From: Xylocopa sonorina
Taxonomy: Eukaryota > Arthropoda > Insecta > Hymenoptera > Apidae
Direction of reading: 5' to 3'
Assembly (NCBI RefSeq): GCF_050948175.1
Contig: NC_135201.1
Coordinates: 5,704,001-5,768,000, forward strand
Length of the DNA stretch: 64,000 bases
Below the pieces are notes generated by a model. It worked only from the letters and a program-made list of their open reading frames with translations. It made no database searches and had not been told where the DNA came from. Below are positions 51,001 through 63,100 of this stretch, piece by piece. Made by a program: the position numbers and the translations under genes. Every line of letters begins with the position of its first letter. The stretch's first letter is position 1.

Positions 51001-51171
51001 GTGAGTTAGCATCTCTGTTGACGAAATTTCCTCCAAATCACAAAAGGGGCAATTTGCGGCACCTTGAAGATGACGAAACACCATATGAGATCTCATTTCT
51101 TCGTCATTGAAACCATCCAGGCCACAGATCTCGCACGTGTAATTCATCTCCGGTGGTTTACTAGCCGCCAT
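48099..51171 (-). CDS. ZUP1: zinc finger-containing ubiquitin peptidase 1 (ZUFSP)
   Basis: Cysteine deubiquitinase of the C78 family that cleaves K63-linked ubiquitin chains and acts in genome maintenance. Eight exons: 51171-50966, 50367-50114, 50040-49737, 49664-49237, 49156-48754, 48669-48542, 48460-48237, 48143-48099; phases agree, 663 aa plus stop. N-terminal C2H2-type fingers: CEICGL..., CPFCDL..., CPMCPY..., CPLCIT... and CPVCFS... (five in all). A Lys/Glu-rich helix then REFEMLRAQYGMD matches the ubiquitin-binding MIU/zUBD segment. Catalytic domain: C436 in DKGWGCGYRN, H576 in GHSRTIIG and D597 in VLDPSH; the 21-residue His-Asp spacing equals that of the human enzyme. Human ZUP1 is 578 aa; the excess is a Ser/Asn-rich linker (exon 2). 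Start is the ATG just inside exon 51171; a leader intron probably lies upstream (acceptor near 51200). The last 14-codon exon is inferred from splice phase. Confidence 0.95.
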
Positions 51172-54100
51172 TTTTACTAAATACAATCAACACACTTGCT
51201 GACCTAAAAGAAAAATAAAAACGCAAATTAACGCACTTGGCCTTTGCATAAAGTTGCAATCAACGCGCATTCGAAACGGCTGCACGAGATAGAACTTGTT
51301 AAACAGGTGCATCGAGTCAGAAATCACCTTTCCGAACGACGCAGTTGACTGCAGTGCTTCAGAATAATTGCATTTTTAACTAGAGCATCGCGTCAGGTTA
51401 CTCCTCTCGTTGAAACGATTAACGAGAACGTCGATTCAGATAATAAACTAACTTGCAGCGGTGCATCAAAAGCGCACCGTCGTGTATTTTCCTCGGTGAA
51501 TCGATAATTGAATTCAGGGTCGCGTACGAGCGTCCGCGATTGTACAGTGGTTACCCGTTAGGTTTCACGCGAATCGCATATTGTGGACGCGCGGTGGTCG
51601 CTCGCGACGTATGACAAAATACCGTAACAGAAGCTAGATAAGCGATTCGTTTCCGATGCGTCGCGTCGTGCTAATTTACATACCGGTTGCAAGGACCGCA
51701 CAGATGATCTCTGTGCGATAAAACGGTCCGCACGGATGGAATGCAACCTAGCAGACGGCGAGTCTACGTTTCGCTGAGTCGTGGTTTCGCGTTTACGGGG
51801 AAACGCCGCAACGCAATTTCTCACCTCCGTTTCCCTTTGCCGGTTAGATCCGAGCCGTTACCGCGGGGTCGCGTGTCAATCAATGCATTTCCATGCCCGA
51901 CGAGGATCCCATAATTTTGTTCCTCGGGCAAACGGGAGCTTCGATCGTGGGACCGTGACAACGATGGCGACACGTCGACGGCTACAAGCGAGGAATCAAA
52001 GGCCGAGAGAAGTGCAAGAGTTCGGTCTCGTTTTTCACAAAGATTCGGCCCGCTCGTACCCAAAAGAATCTAGGCCGACTAGTTAATCGCAAAAGAAAGC
52101 GAGTGTACACGTTAGGGTTGCTGGGTTGGGTTGACCCATTTAGGGTCGCGGTTCGCGAGTCCGCTATCGCACCCGGCGGCATTCAATACCGTGGACACTC
52201 ACCGAATTAATTGGATCTACTCTAGCCAACGGCCAGGTCGCACCTTCCTTCCTTTGGAGTCCTTTTGTTTCACCCCGTAACGCACACGCATATATACACA
52301 CACACAAACACACACACAGCTAGGCGTCCGTGCAGGCCGGGATGCCTAACACGGCGCCTCGTTTGCCTCCATATGACAGCGCCGATCCACCCCGACACTT
52401 TCACGGAAAAACTCCCTCGTATCGCCACCCCACCGTCTCGATTCTCCGGCAGCCGTCTCTCCGGAGGATTGCGCTTCTACAACAGGCCTTGCCGAAGGCG
52501 CCACCCTCACTGGCAGCACTCGCTCCACGCGGTCGGTAAAACTCTTCGGGGTGGCTTTACGTAACTTCTGCCGCACTGAAATTTCATTTTATTTCATTTG
52601 CAAATCTGCGCGACGAAACGTGATTCAAGTATCGTTTACGAATACGTTTGATTTTTCTGATACTCCAGCTCGAACCAAGTTGTTCCATATGCTCTGGACT
52701 CGGACAGGATTCCGCGGCTGGTTTTTCGTGTCGCGCATAGATTCACAGCCGTATCTATTTGCTTGGATCCATGCACGCGTAATGGCGAAGCCACCTGGAA
52801 TTTTATCCAACAAATTTCCACGAGACTGAGCGGAGCATATATAACAGGTTGCGATGACAATGCGCTCAATGAAGGCACGGTTAACGCGCAGACTCGGGAT
52901 ATTTGAATCTTATTTATGATACGAGGCGCATATGTTTCCGGGTTACGGAGGCCGCCTTTCCTGGCTTTTACGTGTTGCTAACTCCCCCGATAGTGTTTCG
53001 CAGAGGTGTTATCGAGGAATTGCGATCGTCCAAATCGAGGCTATCGGTGATCTTAAACACCAATCTATATAATAGAAGCCTATCGTTGCGGCGAATTAAC
53101 TGTAATGGCCAAGAAATAACTAAGATCATCCGTATTTTTACATTTAAAGAGCTCGACCTAATCGTTGCGCTGACCTTTCGAAGCGGGGCAGTTTCCGTGA
53201 GCGTCACTTCGAGGAAATTCTCCAACATTTTATTTTCCTAAGTGCACTTATCGGCGTTAAGGTGCGTTCCAATTTGTTCTTTTTTTTTTCTTTCCGTTGC
53301 ACTCCTATTGTCCCTCCGTGGCAACGTTTTCCATAATGACAAGCCGGTGTGCAGCACGGAGCATTATCCAAATCGCAGAATACACTTCGGGCGTGCTATT
53401 CAAATTGAAAGTGCATAAACTGCAGCGATGTAAACGGTTTAATCGATCGTTCATTTACATCTAAAAGAAAGGAAAATGGGGACTGTATTTACATTAGGCT
53501 CGCGGAGTGGCGAGTGGCAGAAAAGTCGAGAATTGCCTCGCGTTATCTACGCGGAATGGACCTCACGCTTCTTGTATAATGTAATCGATGGGAAGCGAGA
53601 ACGGGTATTGCAAATGCTGGTCTCGTGTTTAAGACATTCCTCTGGCACACAGTGGAAAACATGCGTCAAATTTACGAGAGAAACTCGATTTCTCACGATG
53701 CGCGCGCCAACGGACAATCGGAGACGGCGTTGGTCCTCGATTTCTGTTGCCGTTCGATGCTAGTTCATTGACATGCAACCGACGATTGACGGAGGATGCA
53801 ATGTTCACAGAACTATTTGGTCTTTCCCCTTGGACGCGCGCACGCTCTGTCCCTCATCCTTCCTTTCGCTCGTTCGTAGGGTGCGTGAGTCAAATACTTG
53901 AAACGTGCATGCACGGAAAGCAAATCGCTGGCAAATTTATTTCACCCACGGACACCTGCGGTTGAATTTCCATGCTGACCGATTCGATTTTTATCTCTGA
54001 TCGATTTAACTGGAAAAGAGAAATTGCTTCAATTTCGATGCATCGGGAAGGGCCTTCATTTGTAATTATGCGCGTGAACAAAATATGAAAGTATTCAAAG

Positions 54101-56400
54101 TAAACAGAAAATCAGTATCAAGAATTTTGAAAGTCGCAAAAGGACAGCTTAATACGGAGAAGACAGTAATTAAAATTCTATTCAAAAGAAACGTAAATGG
54201 GACTCATATTCGAACAGAGGGAGTACACACACATATACACACACATTTTCCATCGTTTCCCGTGGTCTACGTGTATCTTGGCTTTTAAAATACTGTCTAC
54301 GTACGGAAATAAGTAAGTAATACTGACCTAACACCACGTTGCTCGATCAGAAATTGTTCAGAGATTATAGATCGTACGACTGCGCCGGAAATCAGAATTC
54401 ATAGCCTCTAATATGCTCTGATAGACACACACGATGCCCTTCAATTAAACGATGCTTTCCGCCGGATAATTAATAATCATTACGACTACTTAAGTGAGTT
54501 AAGCGGAGTCGAGCGAAGTCCACGTTACAAAAACGTTTCTGATGCACGATCTCACGTCTATAGAAAACGTTGGGGCTGACCATTTCTGACACGTCCAAGG
54601 AAACCACAACGAAGTAGCCAGCCGGAGGATGCACCATCTGCAATTATCCAACGAAGCACGTGAGAATTTAATTATTACACATTAATCGTGTAGGTGCCAA
54701 TTATTTCCGTAAACCCGGCGCCGATTAAGATGCCAATTGTAGTTTATTACGCGCGATCGAACATCCTCTCCGAGGTAACTAGTTGTTCGCGTCCAAGCAA
54801 CTATGCACGGAAAGAGGAGGATTTTACAATGATCTTTAACCGAAGAATATCTTTGTCAATGGCAAAAGTGCCATTGAGCACTCGTTTTGTAAATTAGTCG
54901 TCGAGCGTAGCTATGTATGATTAATAATGCTCTCTTTACTACGTACAAAGCGATGATGCCACCGCATAAACCGGTATACGCGAGAACTTCGCGTGGTATT
55001 TATCAATGTTCAACTGGGAAACTGGTTTCATCCATCCAGATCTTCTCTCTGTTGTCTATCGTCAACAAATTTCCCTCGACGGACCTTCATAGGTTCCCTC
55101 GAGGTTGTGGCGATTCCACCTTCGCCAATTGTAATTACATGATCGTACGGGTCGTATGATTATCGACGATAAAATTGTTATCGCGAATAGCGGTCGACGC
55201 GTTGATTGTACGCATCCACAGATGAAATAATAAGCCTTCTCTAGGGAGAAGTGTACGATACCGATGGAAGAAAGTGGGCAAAGATGCAAAGAAAGGGGGA
55301 GACTCGAGGAGGAACAATCCATCCGCAGCCTACGTGCAGATTGAAACAGATTTATCGGCGGAATAAATTAATAAATTACTCGACCATGGTGTTGAATTGG
55401 ACTTCGCCAGGGGCTCGTACGCAGTCCGTACGGTCACCGTTGGCCTAAGTCAAAATTCTCAAGTGGCCAGCTGTCTTGGATGTACGATTTCCATTGCGCC
55501 GATGGGATATGGCCGTGTGATATTTCGCAAGTCCAATTATATGGCTTTCACATCCATTTAGAAGGAACCTGATTTATTGATGTTGCATCAAGCGGTATTT
55601 ATTGAAGTATTAAGTGCTATTAAAAGACTGATTTTCTCTAAAATAAATACCTGTCTACAAAAACTGAATAATTATGTAGATTTTTGTAGGATAAATAATA
55701 ATCACAGCCTACTCGTGTTGTATTAAACGTTATCTGTGTTGATGCTGTTAACACGTTCATTGTCCAGGTGTTTAGTACAGTTCCCATTTAGACATCCCTC
55801 GAAGCAACTCTGACCGTACTTATCTTTTCTTCCAAATGACCTTTCACCTTCCCCTAGAATTATAACGATACTGACTGTATCTATACATCGAATATAAGGC
55901 CTGAGTGTAAAAAGAAAACGACTATGCATCGAATATGATGCACTAAACAAGGAGAACGCGTTAAGTTATTAAAAGAATTATTTTCTCCAAAATGAACAAC
56001 TTTTTCAAAAGTTGATTCATTGTTTACCGATGATTCGAGTAGACTAAACGATATTCGTATACGTATATCCATCGTGCTCCTTTGTAATAATGTACGTTTC
56101 AATCTCTATCAGAGGAAGTATATACAATCGCGGGTTATCAGTTTACCCGGTGTAGGAATGCGGCTTTCTAACCCATAGGGCGACTGTGGCTCCTTTAAAT
56201 TTACGACCTTCGATGAGATCTCACTTCGGAGTACAGTCACTGCGTTCGGTTAATCTTATTTGGTAGAAGATAACTATGTAAGTCGACCAATGACTAACAG
56301 CACCGCTAGCGGACGTTCGGATCTCGTGTTCCTCCTCGTGTCATTCTCTGCTTTTTTACCGAATCACTGATGGAAATTCCTGCGAAAAATATGCAACGAC
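51172..56400. other. intergenic region with divergent promoters, no named gene
   Basis: Between ZUP1 (leftward) and the secreted-protein exon (rightward). CpG-rich near 51.2-52.6 kb, consistent with a promoter. Contains a CA run at about 52290-52318. A Pro-rich open frame from ATG 52342 (MPNTAPRLPPYD...) reaches a GTAAAA donor at about 52538 and could be a first coding exon, but nothing supports it further. Rest: nothing recognisable. Confidence 0.45.
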
Positions 56401-56424
56401 AGCGTCGGACGATGAAGAAGATAC

Positions 56425-56500
56425 TGAGAGAGAGAGAGGGGGAGAGAGAGAGAGAGAGAGAGAGGAGAGAGTGAGAGAGAGAGAGAGAGAGGGCGGATGA
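56425..56500 (+). repeat. GA dinucleotide tract
   Basis: Nearly pure GA repeats with GGGG and GGA interruptions, about 530 bp upstream of the secreted-protein first exon. Confidence 0.9.
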
Positions 56501-56692
56501 GAGACAGAAAGAAGGAGAGAGGGAGAGCCACAAGACAAGAAACGAGAGACGAAAAAAATACATACCAAGAGCCGTGTGGGTACAGCCCGAAGATGTCACA
56601 ATAGCAGTTGCACTGCGTGACAACGCGCCACGCGTCTTTTCCCTCCTCCCACACGCAATCTTCCCGTCCCTATCTTTCTTTCAAAGGACTGC

Positions 56693-56713
56693 CCTCTCTC
56701 TCTCTCCCTCCCC

Positions 56714-56750
<37 letters not shown>

Positions 56751-56756
56751 ACTCAC
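56693..56756 (+). repeat. CT dinucleotide tract
   Basis: CTCTCT repeats with CCCTCCCCC interruption, the inverse of the upstream GA tract, about 270 bp before the start codon. Lies where a core promoter or 5' UTR would be. Confidence 0.9.
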
Positions 56757-57023
56757 TCTATGCCTTCTTCTCTCCTCGTTTCTCCGGTCAGCTCGGTGGC
56801 TGGTCTCCTTCTTCCTCTCACCCACTCAATCAAGTAAAAAGCTTACTGGAGGCTCGAGGCCGCAAAGTGCCACGAAAAGCTCAGTCGCTCGCGGGCTGCG
56901 CTCCAGTGCACCTCGTTTCCGCGCGAGTCCGCTTGCCACGCCGACATGCCAACGCTGTCACGACCGTTCGCACGATAGCTCGTACAATTCGCGCGCTCGT
57001 TACCGTCCCGTTAGGATGCGTCG

Positions 57024-57165
57024 ATGAGATCAGCGAGCATGGATCTTAGGATTCAGCCGCGATCCAACACAGACGTCCGGTGTTCAACGATGCTGTTGAT
57101 CGGTTCTCTGACGACGATGTTCGCGGTCATCGCTGTCGCCAGTCCCTTCCCCGACGCTGCGCAAG
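57024..57165 (+). CDS. signal-peptide first exon of a secreted or membrane protein (partial)
   Basis: An open frame from ATG 57024 (or in-frame ATG 57039) runs 47 codons to a donor GTAATT at 57166 in phase 1. It contains a hydrophobic segment typical of a signal peptide: MLLIGSLTTMFAVIAVA followed by SPFPDAAQ, with Ala-x-Ala-like cleavage around VAS. The basic stretch before it would be a long n-region; a third in-frame ATG directly before the hydrophobic core (about 57090) may be the real start. No further exon is identifiable, so the protein family is unknown. GA and CT tracts upstream fit an insect promoter region. Confidence 0.45.
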
Positions 57166-60100
57166 GTAATTTTCTTACTCTCTTTCTGTTTCCCCTCAAT
57201 TTTCTCTCCCTCTCTTCTTTCCATCTCGTTCTCGTATTTTTACAACTGTCGTCCGATTTGGGTATCGTGGTTCCGGTCAGAAAAGATCAAAGGGAGAGGA
57301 CGTCACCCTTGACGCCAGACGAACCGCGATTATTTTTAAAACAGGTCGATGTCAACCGATGCCGTTTTCGCTGGCGCGCTAAAACACGAGGTCGCCGCAG
57401 AGATTCAGTGAACCCTACGGCGTATGTCCCGCGAGTCTTTGTCATCGCGCCACCGAGAAGATATCGACGACAAACACTTCTTGGCCACATGTGCGCTCTC
57501 GCCACTCGCCACTCTTCCCTCTTTCCGTATTTAATTTCTCGTCGCTTTTGTCAGCGTATACTTCTCTCTTTTTTTTTTATTTCCCAACAGCTCTTCCGCT
57601 GTTCGATTCGCGCGCGGCGATCCTCTCAATATACGCCCTCCCTTCCTCGTCGCTTTATCGTCGCGCTCGGCAAGAAACGAGACGAAGACTTCTTTATCGA
57701 ATTTCCGCGCGTCTAAGTGCGGTGGAGCTCAAGTGCCGATGGAAACTTTGCTTCTCACGCATAACTACCACGTGACGGGACGTTCTCCGCGGTGCTCGTT
57801 GCCTCGCAGGACGCCTCGCCGCTGATCAAAACCGCCAACGCGTTCTGAAACGTGGAGAGGCTAATAACGTATCACAGAATATCATGAAAAGTCGACTCGT
57901 CCCGCGTTTACCTTTTCCTTCTTGCTCTCGAAATTGACACGATGCACGTGCATGCAAACGAGGTGTCGCTAACGGTCCGTCGCCTCTTCTGCACGGCTTG
58001 GACGCGTCCACGCATCCTCTGTGCAATAAGAGGAAAGAGGACTCGTACACAAGCAGAGAGTCATTGGCAGCCGCATATTCTCGAACATGTATATGTACGT
58101 GTGCATTCGCACGACAGAGTCGAAGGTGATAACGTGACGCGTTCCTCGGATCCTCTCTCTCACCTCCTCGTTGCACGCGTTTCCTTCATTCCTACGGTTG
58201 GTCACGGCTTATTATCGTGGTATACGTTAACTTTACACGAGGAACGCGATCATTCCCTGCTAATTGATATCTCATAAATCCTCGTGACTAATTTTCTATC
58301 TTTCGAAAACGCGAGGCTTGAGTTTTCTTCTCGGTATATCTACCTATCCGTCTATCTATCGGTCAGCGTATTCGAACGATGTGAGAACCAGTGTAACTCC
58401 ACGGAACCAGCGTAGATAGTTGTATAGTGCTGTGCTAATGCACCGGACAATCGTTAGCCTTTATCTACAATCGAAAGTATAACGTTATTTAGGTAGAACG
58501 CCCGTTTTGTTTCCATTTACAAAGTACAATTTGATTACCGAAATACACCCATAAGAAACATATTTTCGGAATTATAAAATAATGGATGACTACCGTCGTT
58601 TTTGAAATAGTCCCCTTGTGCATCTATAGAGCGAATTAGACGGTGCTCCCATTTCTAATAACAACCTTGGGACTTGTTTTCTGGAGTACTATCGAGTTTG
58701 TTCACGAGTTACGCTGGATATTATTGAATTCTTTAATCTCCAAGGAATCTGAAATCACAAGGGTTATAATCAAACATCAAAATTCGTACAAATTAGGTGG
58801 AAAGGTACAATAATCTGGTTGAGTAATCAATTTTTCGATCAAAGTCTCTCGCGAGAAGAAACGCAGTTCACACGAAGATCTTTAATGTTTTTAGTACGAG
58901 TAACTAGTCAGTGACTGTGTAGAATTACAGTATTAAGCACGTATTAATTAAGACACGCGTAAAAACGATTGCAACCGCGATTACAACCAATACACTAGAC
59001 GAGTGACATTACGCAGTCGTTTGGTGACTCGAATCGTCGTGTCTCATGAATGCACACCAAGTCCAAGGGGTTCAACAGGCTGCTTATCTCTGTCAACGAT
59101 GCACACCTTGGCGACAGACTACACCATGAAACTATGTTCCTTCGATAAATCATGGATAAGCTCAGTTCGTTCGACGGTCTTTTGGTGGTAGCGATAAAGC
59201 ATCGTTAAGGTGTCATTCGATTGCAGTAATTTCAGGCCGGACGCGCCATCGGCGCGAGGATCGCGAAACATCTAGCCGCGCGACGAACGAGACGGAAGGG
59301 TAGAGGGAAAAAGGAACGCTGTCCTCCGGGTTTTGGCTGTGTTAAATACGCTAAACCAGCCGGATCACAGTAATTTCAACGCGCACTTGGGCGCGCGTAA
59401 ATCCTTTCTATGCCACGCGTGCAATTTCGCCTGTCTTTCAGATGGAAATTGGAACGCGACGTTGCGCAAGCGATTTATGGCAACACTTTGAATATATACA
59501 TCGATCGGTAGATCGATCTTATTAATTAATCCCCATAACTTCGTTGGTCATTCGCCGGACGGGTGGCCCGAGTTATTAATCGACCAAATCTTTCCGACCT
59601 GTTCTCCATTAACCCTCTTTTTCTTTTTATAGAACGTACATACCACGTTCGACGTTTGGAATCTATTGAGTGCTGTTCGAATCTTCTCTTCTATCGTTCG
59701 TAACTTGATTCCTCGAGAAAATGTCGTCCGTGTATTTAGTCAATATACGTTGTGTAGCATTTTTGTTACAAATGTCAATCAACTGAAAAACAATTGCAAT
59801 CAAATAGTATAATAATATTGTTGCTTACATTTACAAATTTTTAAAATATATCGCAACGCGTATATAAAAATTGTATAAGAAACCTGTGGTTCGATTTTGT
59901 TCGTTGCAATTAATCAATCGCCATAGTTAGAAGAAATGAAAACTACGGGAAGTGTATCGTAGCAGAATGTTGATCCCAGGAGAAATCTTGCCCTTTTCGA
60001 GAGACGTGAGAAGACAGAACCTGAAACATTAGTAATTCTATTAGCGATACTATTTAATGAAAATCATAATATATTGCTGGATTGCTTATATCATTTAAGT

Positions 60101-63100
60101 GATCTAGTCTACTTAACTCTCTACTATCCAGATTAATTTACGTTATTCATTGGAAATGTTATATTTTCAAGATAGCTTCTCGGCTAATCAGTACTGCATT
60201 TCGCAAGTTATTTGCAATAAAAACCAATTTTACGAATATTTAACTTCAAAGTTACCTCTCTAGTAACTTCTGAGCCCGATACGGGCGATATGACTCATGA
60301 AGATCGAGGCCCGCGTTACATTGATTTGAAGCCTTGACGTCAGTGTACGTATAAACGTCGTGATAGACAATTAACGTCCCCAGAATTTTATTCCCCGGTC
60401 TTTTACGAGCAGCCGAGCGATTCCATTCGAACGAATCGAGTCGTTTCTGTGTAAAACATAAGATCTTCATCTGGCCGCATCGTTCAGCGCGCCAATGGTA
60501 ATAGCAATTAAACGAGCTCGCGTGAAATCGCAGTTAAGAAGAATGCCCGGTGTGTACGACTTTTTATCCCCCTGTTCGTCTCGATTCGAGATTCCCCTCG
60601 TGTTGCCAGGACCCCTTTAAGGAGGAAAAGAGAACAGAAAGGTCGACCAAGCCGACTGGGACACCCGTGCAACGCGTCTCGTTACATGATCCTCCAAACA
60701 GTGTCCGCAATTAGACGGACATTCGTGGCTTTCTGAAGGATTTAACCTCGATCCTGTTTCCCGTCGAGATCCCCGGGGAACGATTCCTTCGGACCCCCCG
60801 GTTGTCGCGAAACGCGGTACTGAAGAAAGAAAAGAACGCGACTGACCAGGGCGAAGGGGTTAAAGGAGAACGCGACTTGCAATCGGCGGAGCCCTGACAC
60901 GGTCCACCGTCCGGCGTGTTACAGACGTACTTCTTTGCCTTTCGATACATGTTCAGAGAGATAAATAAACACATAAAACTCCCGTGACAGCCTCACGTTG
61001 GATAAAAACATGTCGAGAGACACGTATCTCGATTCTCTCCTTCTTATCTACCCCGTCCCCAGCCTCCCTCTTGTCTCCTCTCGCCTGATTTTCTGATCGT
61101 CCGTCTCTATTCAGTAGCCGCCTTTCATTCGATCATTTCGCTCGTTTTGAACGTTCTACCGTTCTCCAGGTACAACTAAAGGGTACCACCGACCACTTCG
61201 ACGCCAGTCGTCGCTTGTAGGTTTGATCACTGTATTAATTAGCATTCCCTCCCGCGGCACCCTACCGCTCTTTCCCTTGTCGAGTACTATGTAATTACGT
61301 TCTCATTCAGCTACCAAGCGAGCCATGCGTTTTTACGGGCGATATAACAGGAAAGCTAGTCGTGATCGAACGTTATCCAGCGTGGTGTGACGAAAGCCGT
61401 CTGGATCGCCGCGATAAGCGTGACGTAACGCGATGTATCAGCCACGAGCATCCTTCGTGGAAACGAAAACGCGTCGTGGTAACAAACGAGAGGTTGTTTT
61501 GGTGGATCCTAGTAGTTGTCGCACCTAAACAGAAGTTGATCGTGTCCATCAATTTGTTCCAACTCAAGGAATTATTGTTGCTCGAGATGGTAATAGCATA
61601 CAGTGCAAGATACCGGTTGTATGGTTTAGGAATCTTCGCAAACACGATGCACATGGTCCGTACGCAAATTCGTGGAAAGTTTCTATCGACTTCCTGGCTT
61701 ATCTTCCATCTGGTGGAAGGATTATTATCGCCGGGCGTGGGAGAATCGTGCGAGTTTTACGAGTGCAACGACGTGGATGTCACCATTCGCGCGCGATATG
61801 GCAATGAGAGGCGCAGCTGCGACAGTACTCATAGCCCTTTTATATGCAACTATACTACACACACACACACACATACACTCTCTCCCTCTCACCCACATGC
61901 GCGTTATGCATACGATGCACGCCAAGAGATTGATGTTGGCACATCCTTTCAAGCCACGGAGCAACCGGTCGCCCGGTTCTCAAAAAATCCATTCCAATAT
62001 TTCGAGAGACCTGCAAGATTTATGGCCGATCAGCGACCAATGCCGTTGTCTAAAGGACTCGATGGCTGGTCATTTCAAAGAGAGCTGAAAGTGTACAGAT
62101 CTAAATTTACCTGACGCACAACTCGAGCCACGTTCAGCGCTGCCGTTCAAAGAGACAGAGGTCTTGGTCGTTCCGTTTCATCCGGGTGGATAAAATTAAG
62201 GGGACTTCGCAGCTTAAAATCGGGGTGGAAGTCGAACGGCCGCGAACGATGCTGGCTATTTTTGTGTCGTCCGCGAGAGAAGCCACAAACCCGTTACGAT
62301 TTCGGGCGACGCACTTGCCACGGCGAATTTCACAACTCCGCCGGCTTGGACAACGACATCAAAGACGGTTTTCTCGCCGCCAAAGCTTTTTAAAAGAAAT
62401 AGACCAGAATGCGTTACGTCGAAGCGGTACGAAACGCGTGTTCACCGTGGTCCAAACGAGCACAGTGACTCACTAACGGATTCAAACGCATATTTTTTGT
62501 TCAACTTTCAGTAAAACGAAGTGTCTGAAACAATATGCTGTTTATAGCAACAAGAATATCCGAAGTATACGTCGACGAAGGTAGAAAATAACTCAGGAAC
62601 ATGTACCACAGTGAATTGATACTTCTCTAATTTACGTTCATTCTAGTATGCAAATCTCTGAACTCTACAACTACCGTGGATCTCTTCGATTCTTCGCAAA
62701 GTAGATGGACAACAGGCAAATTAAACGTTCTCCAGCACGATACGCTAAAAAAGACAGGCATTTCATATACGTTACGTCATACGTACGTGGTACAATTATT
62801 TTTAGCGTTTAATTACCTACATTGCGATGTTTTCGAGATAAGCAAAAAGAATTCCTGTGTTCCTGACTTGAAATCGATACTCGGCGTACACCAACTGGTA
62901 CTCCCCTAGAAACACAAGACCCTCCCTTAACCATTTCCTATGCCAGTAACGCACGGACCATCCATTTGATAAAAAAGGAAATTATCATCTGAATGAGAAA
63001 AAGGCGGAAATGAAAATTATATCCAACGTTAAGTTGAAACATTACGAACTGACCGTTCGTGATGAAAGTATACATATAATATAAGAGGCGAGTCACGCAG

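Noticed and set aside
61362..62114. 250-codon plus-strand frame
   Set aside because: Runs through a CA repeat, mixed composition, no recognisable domain, and a second frame is open over half of it.
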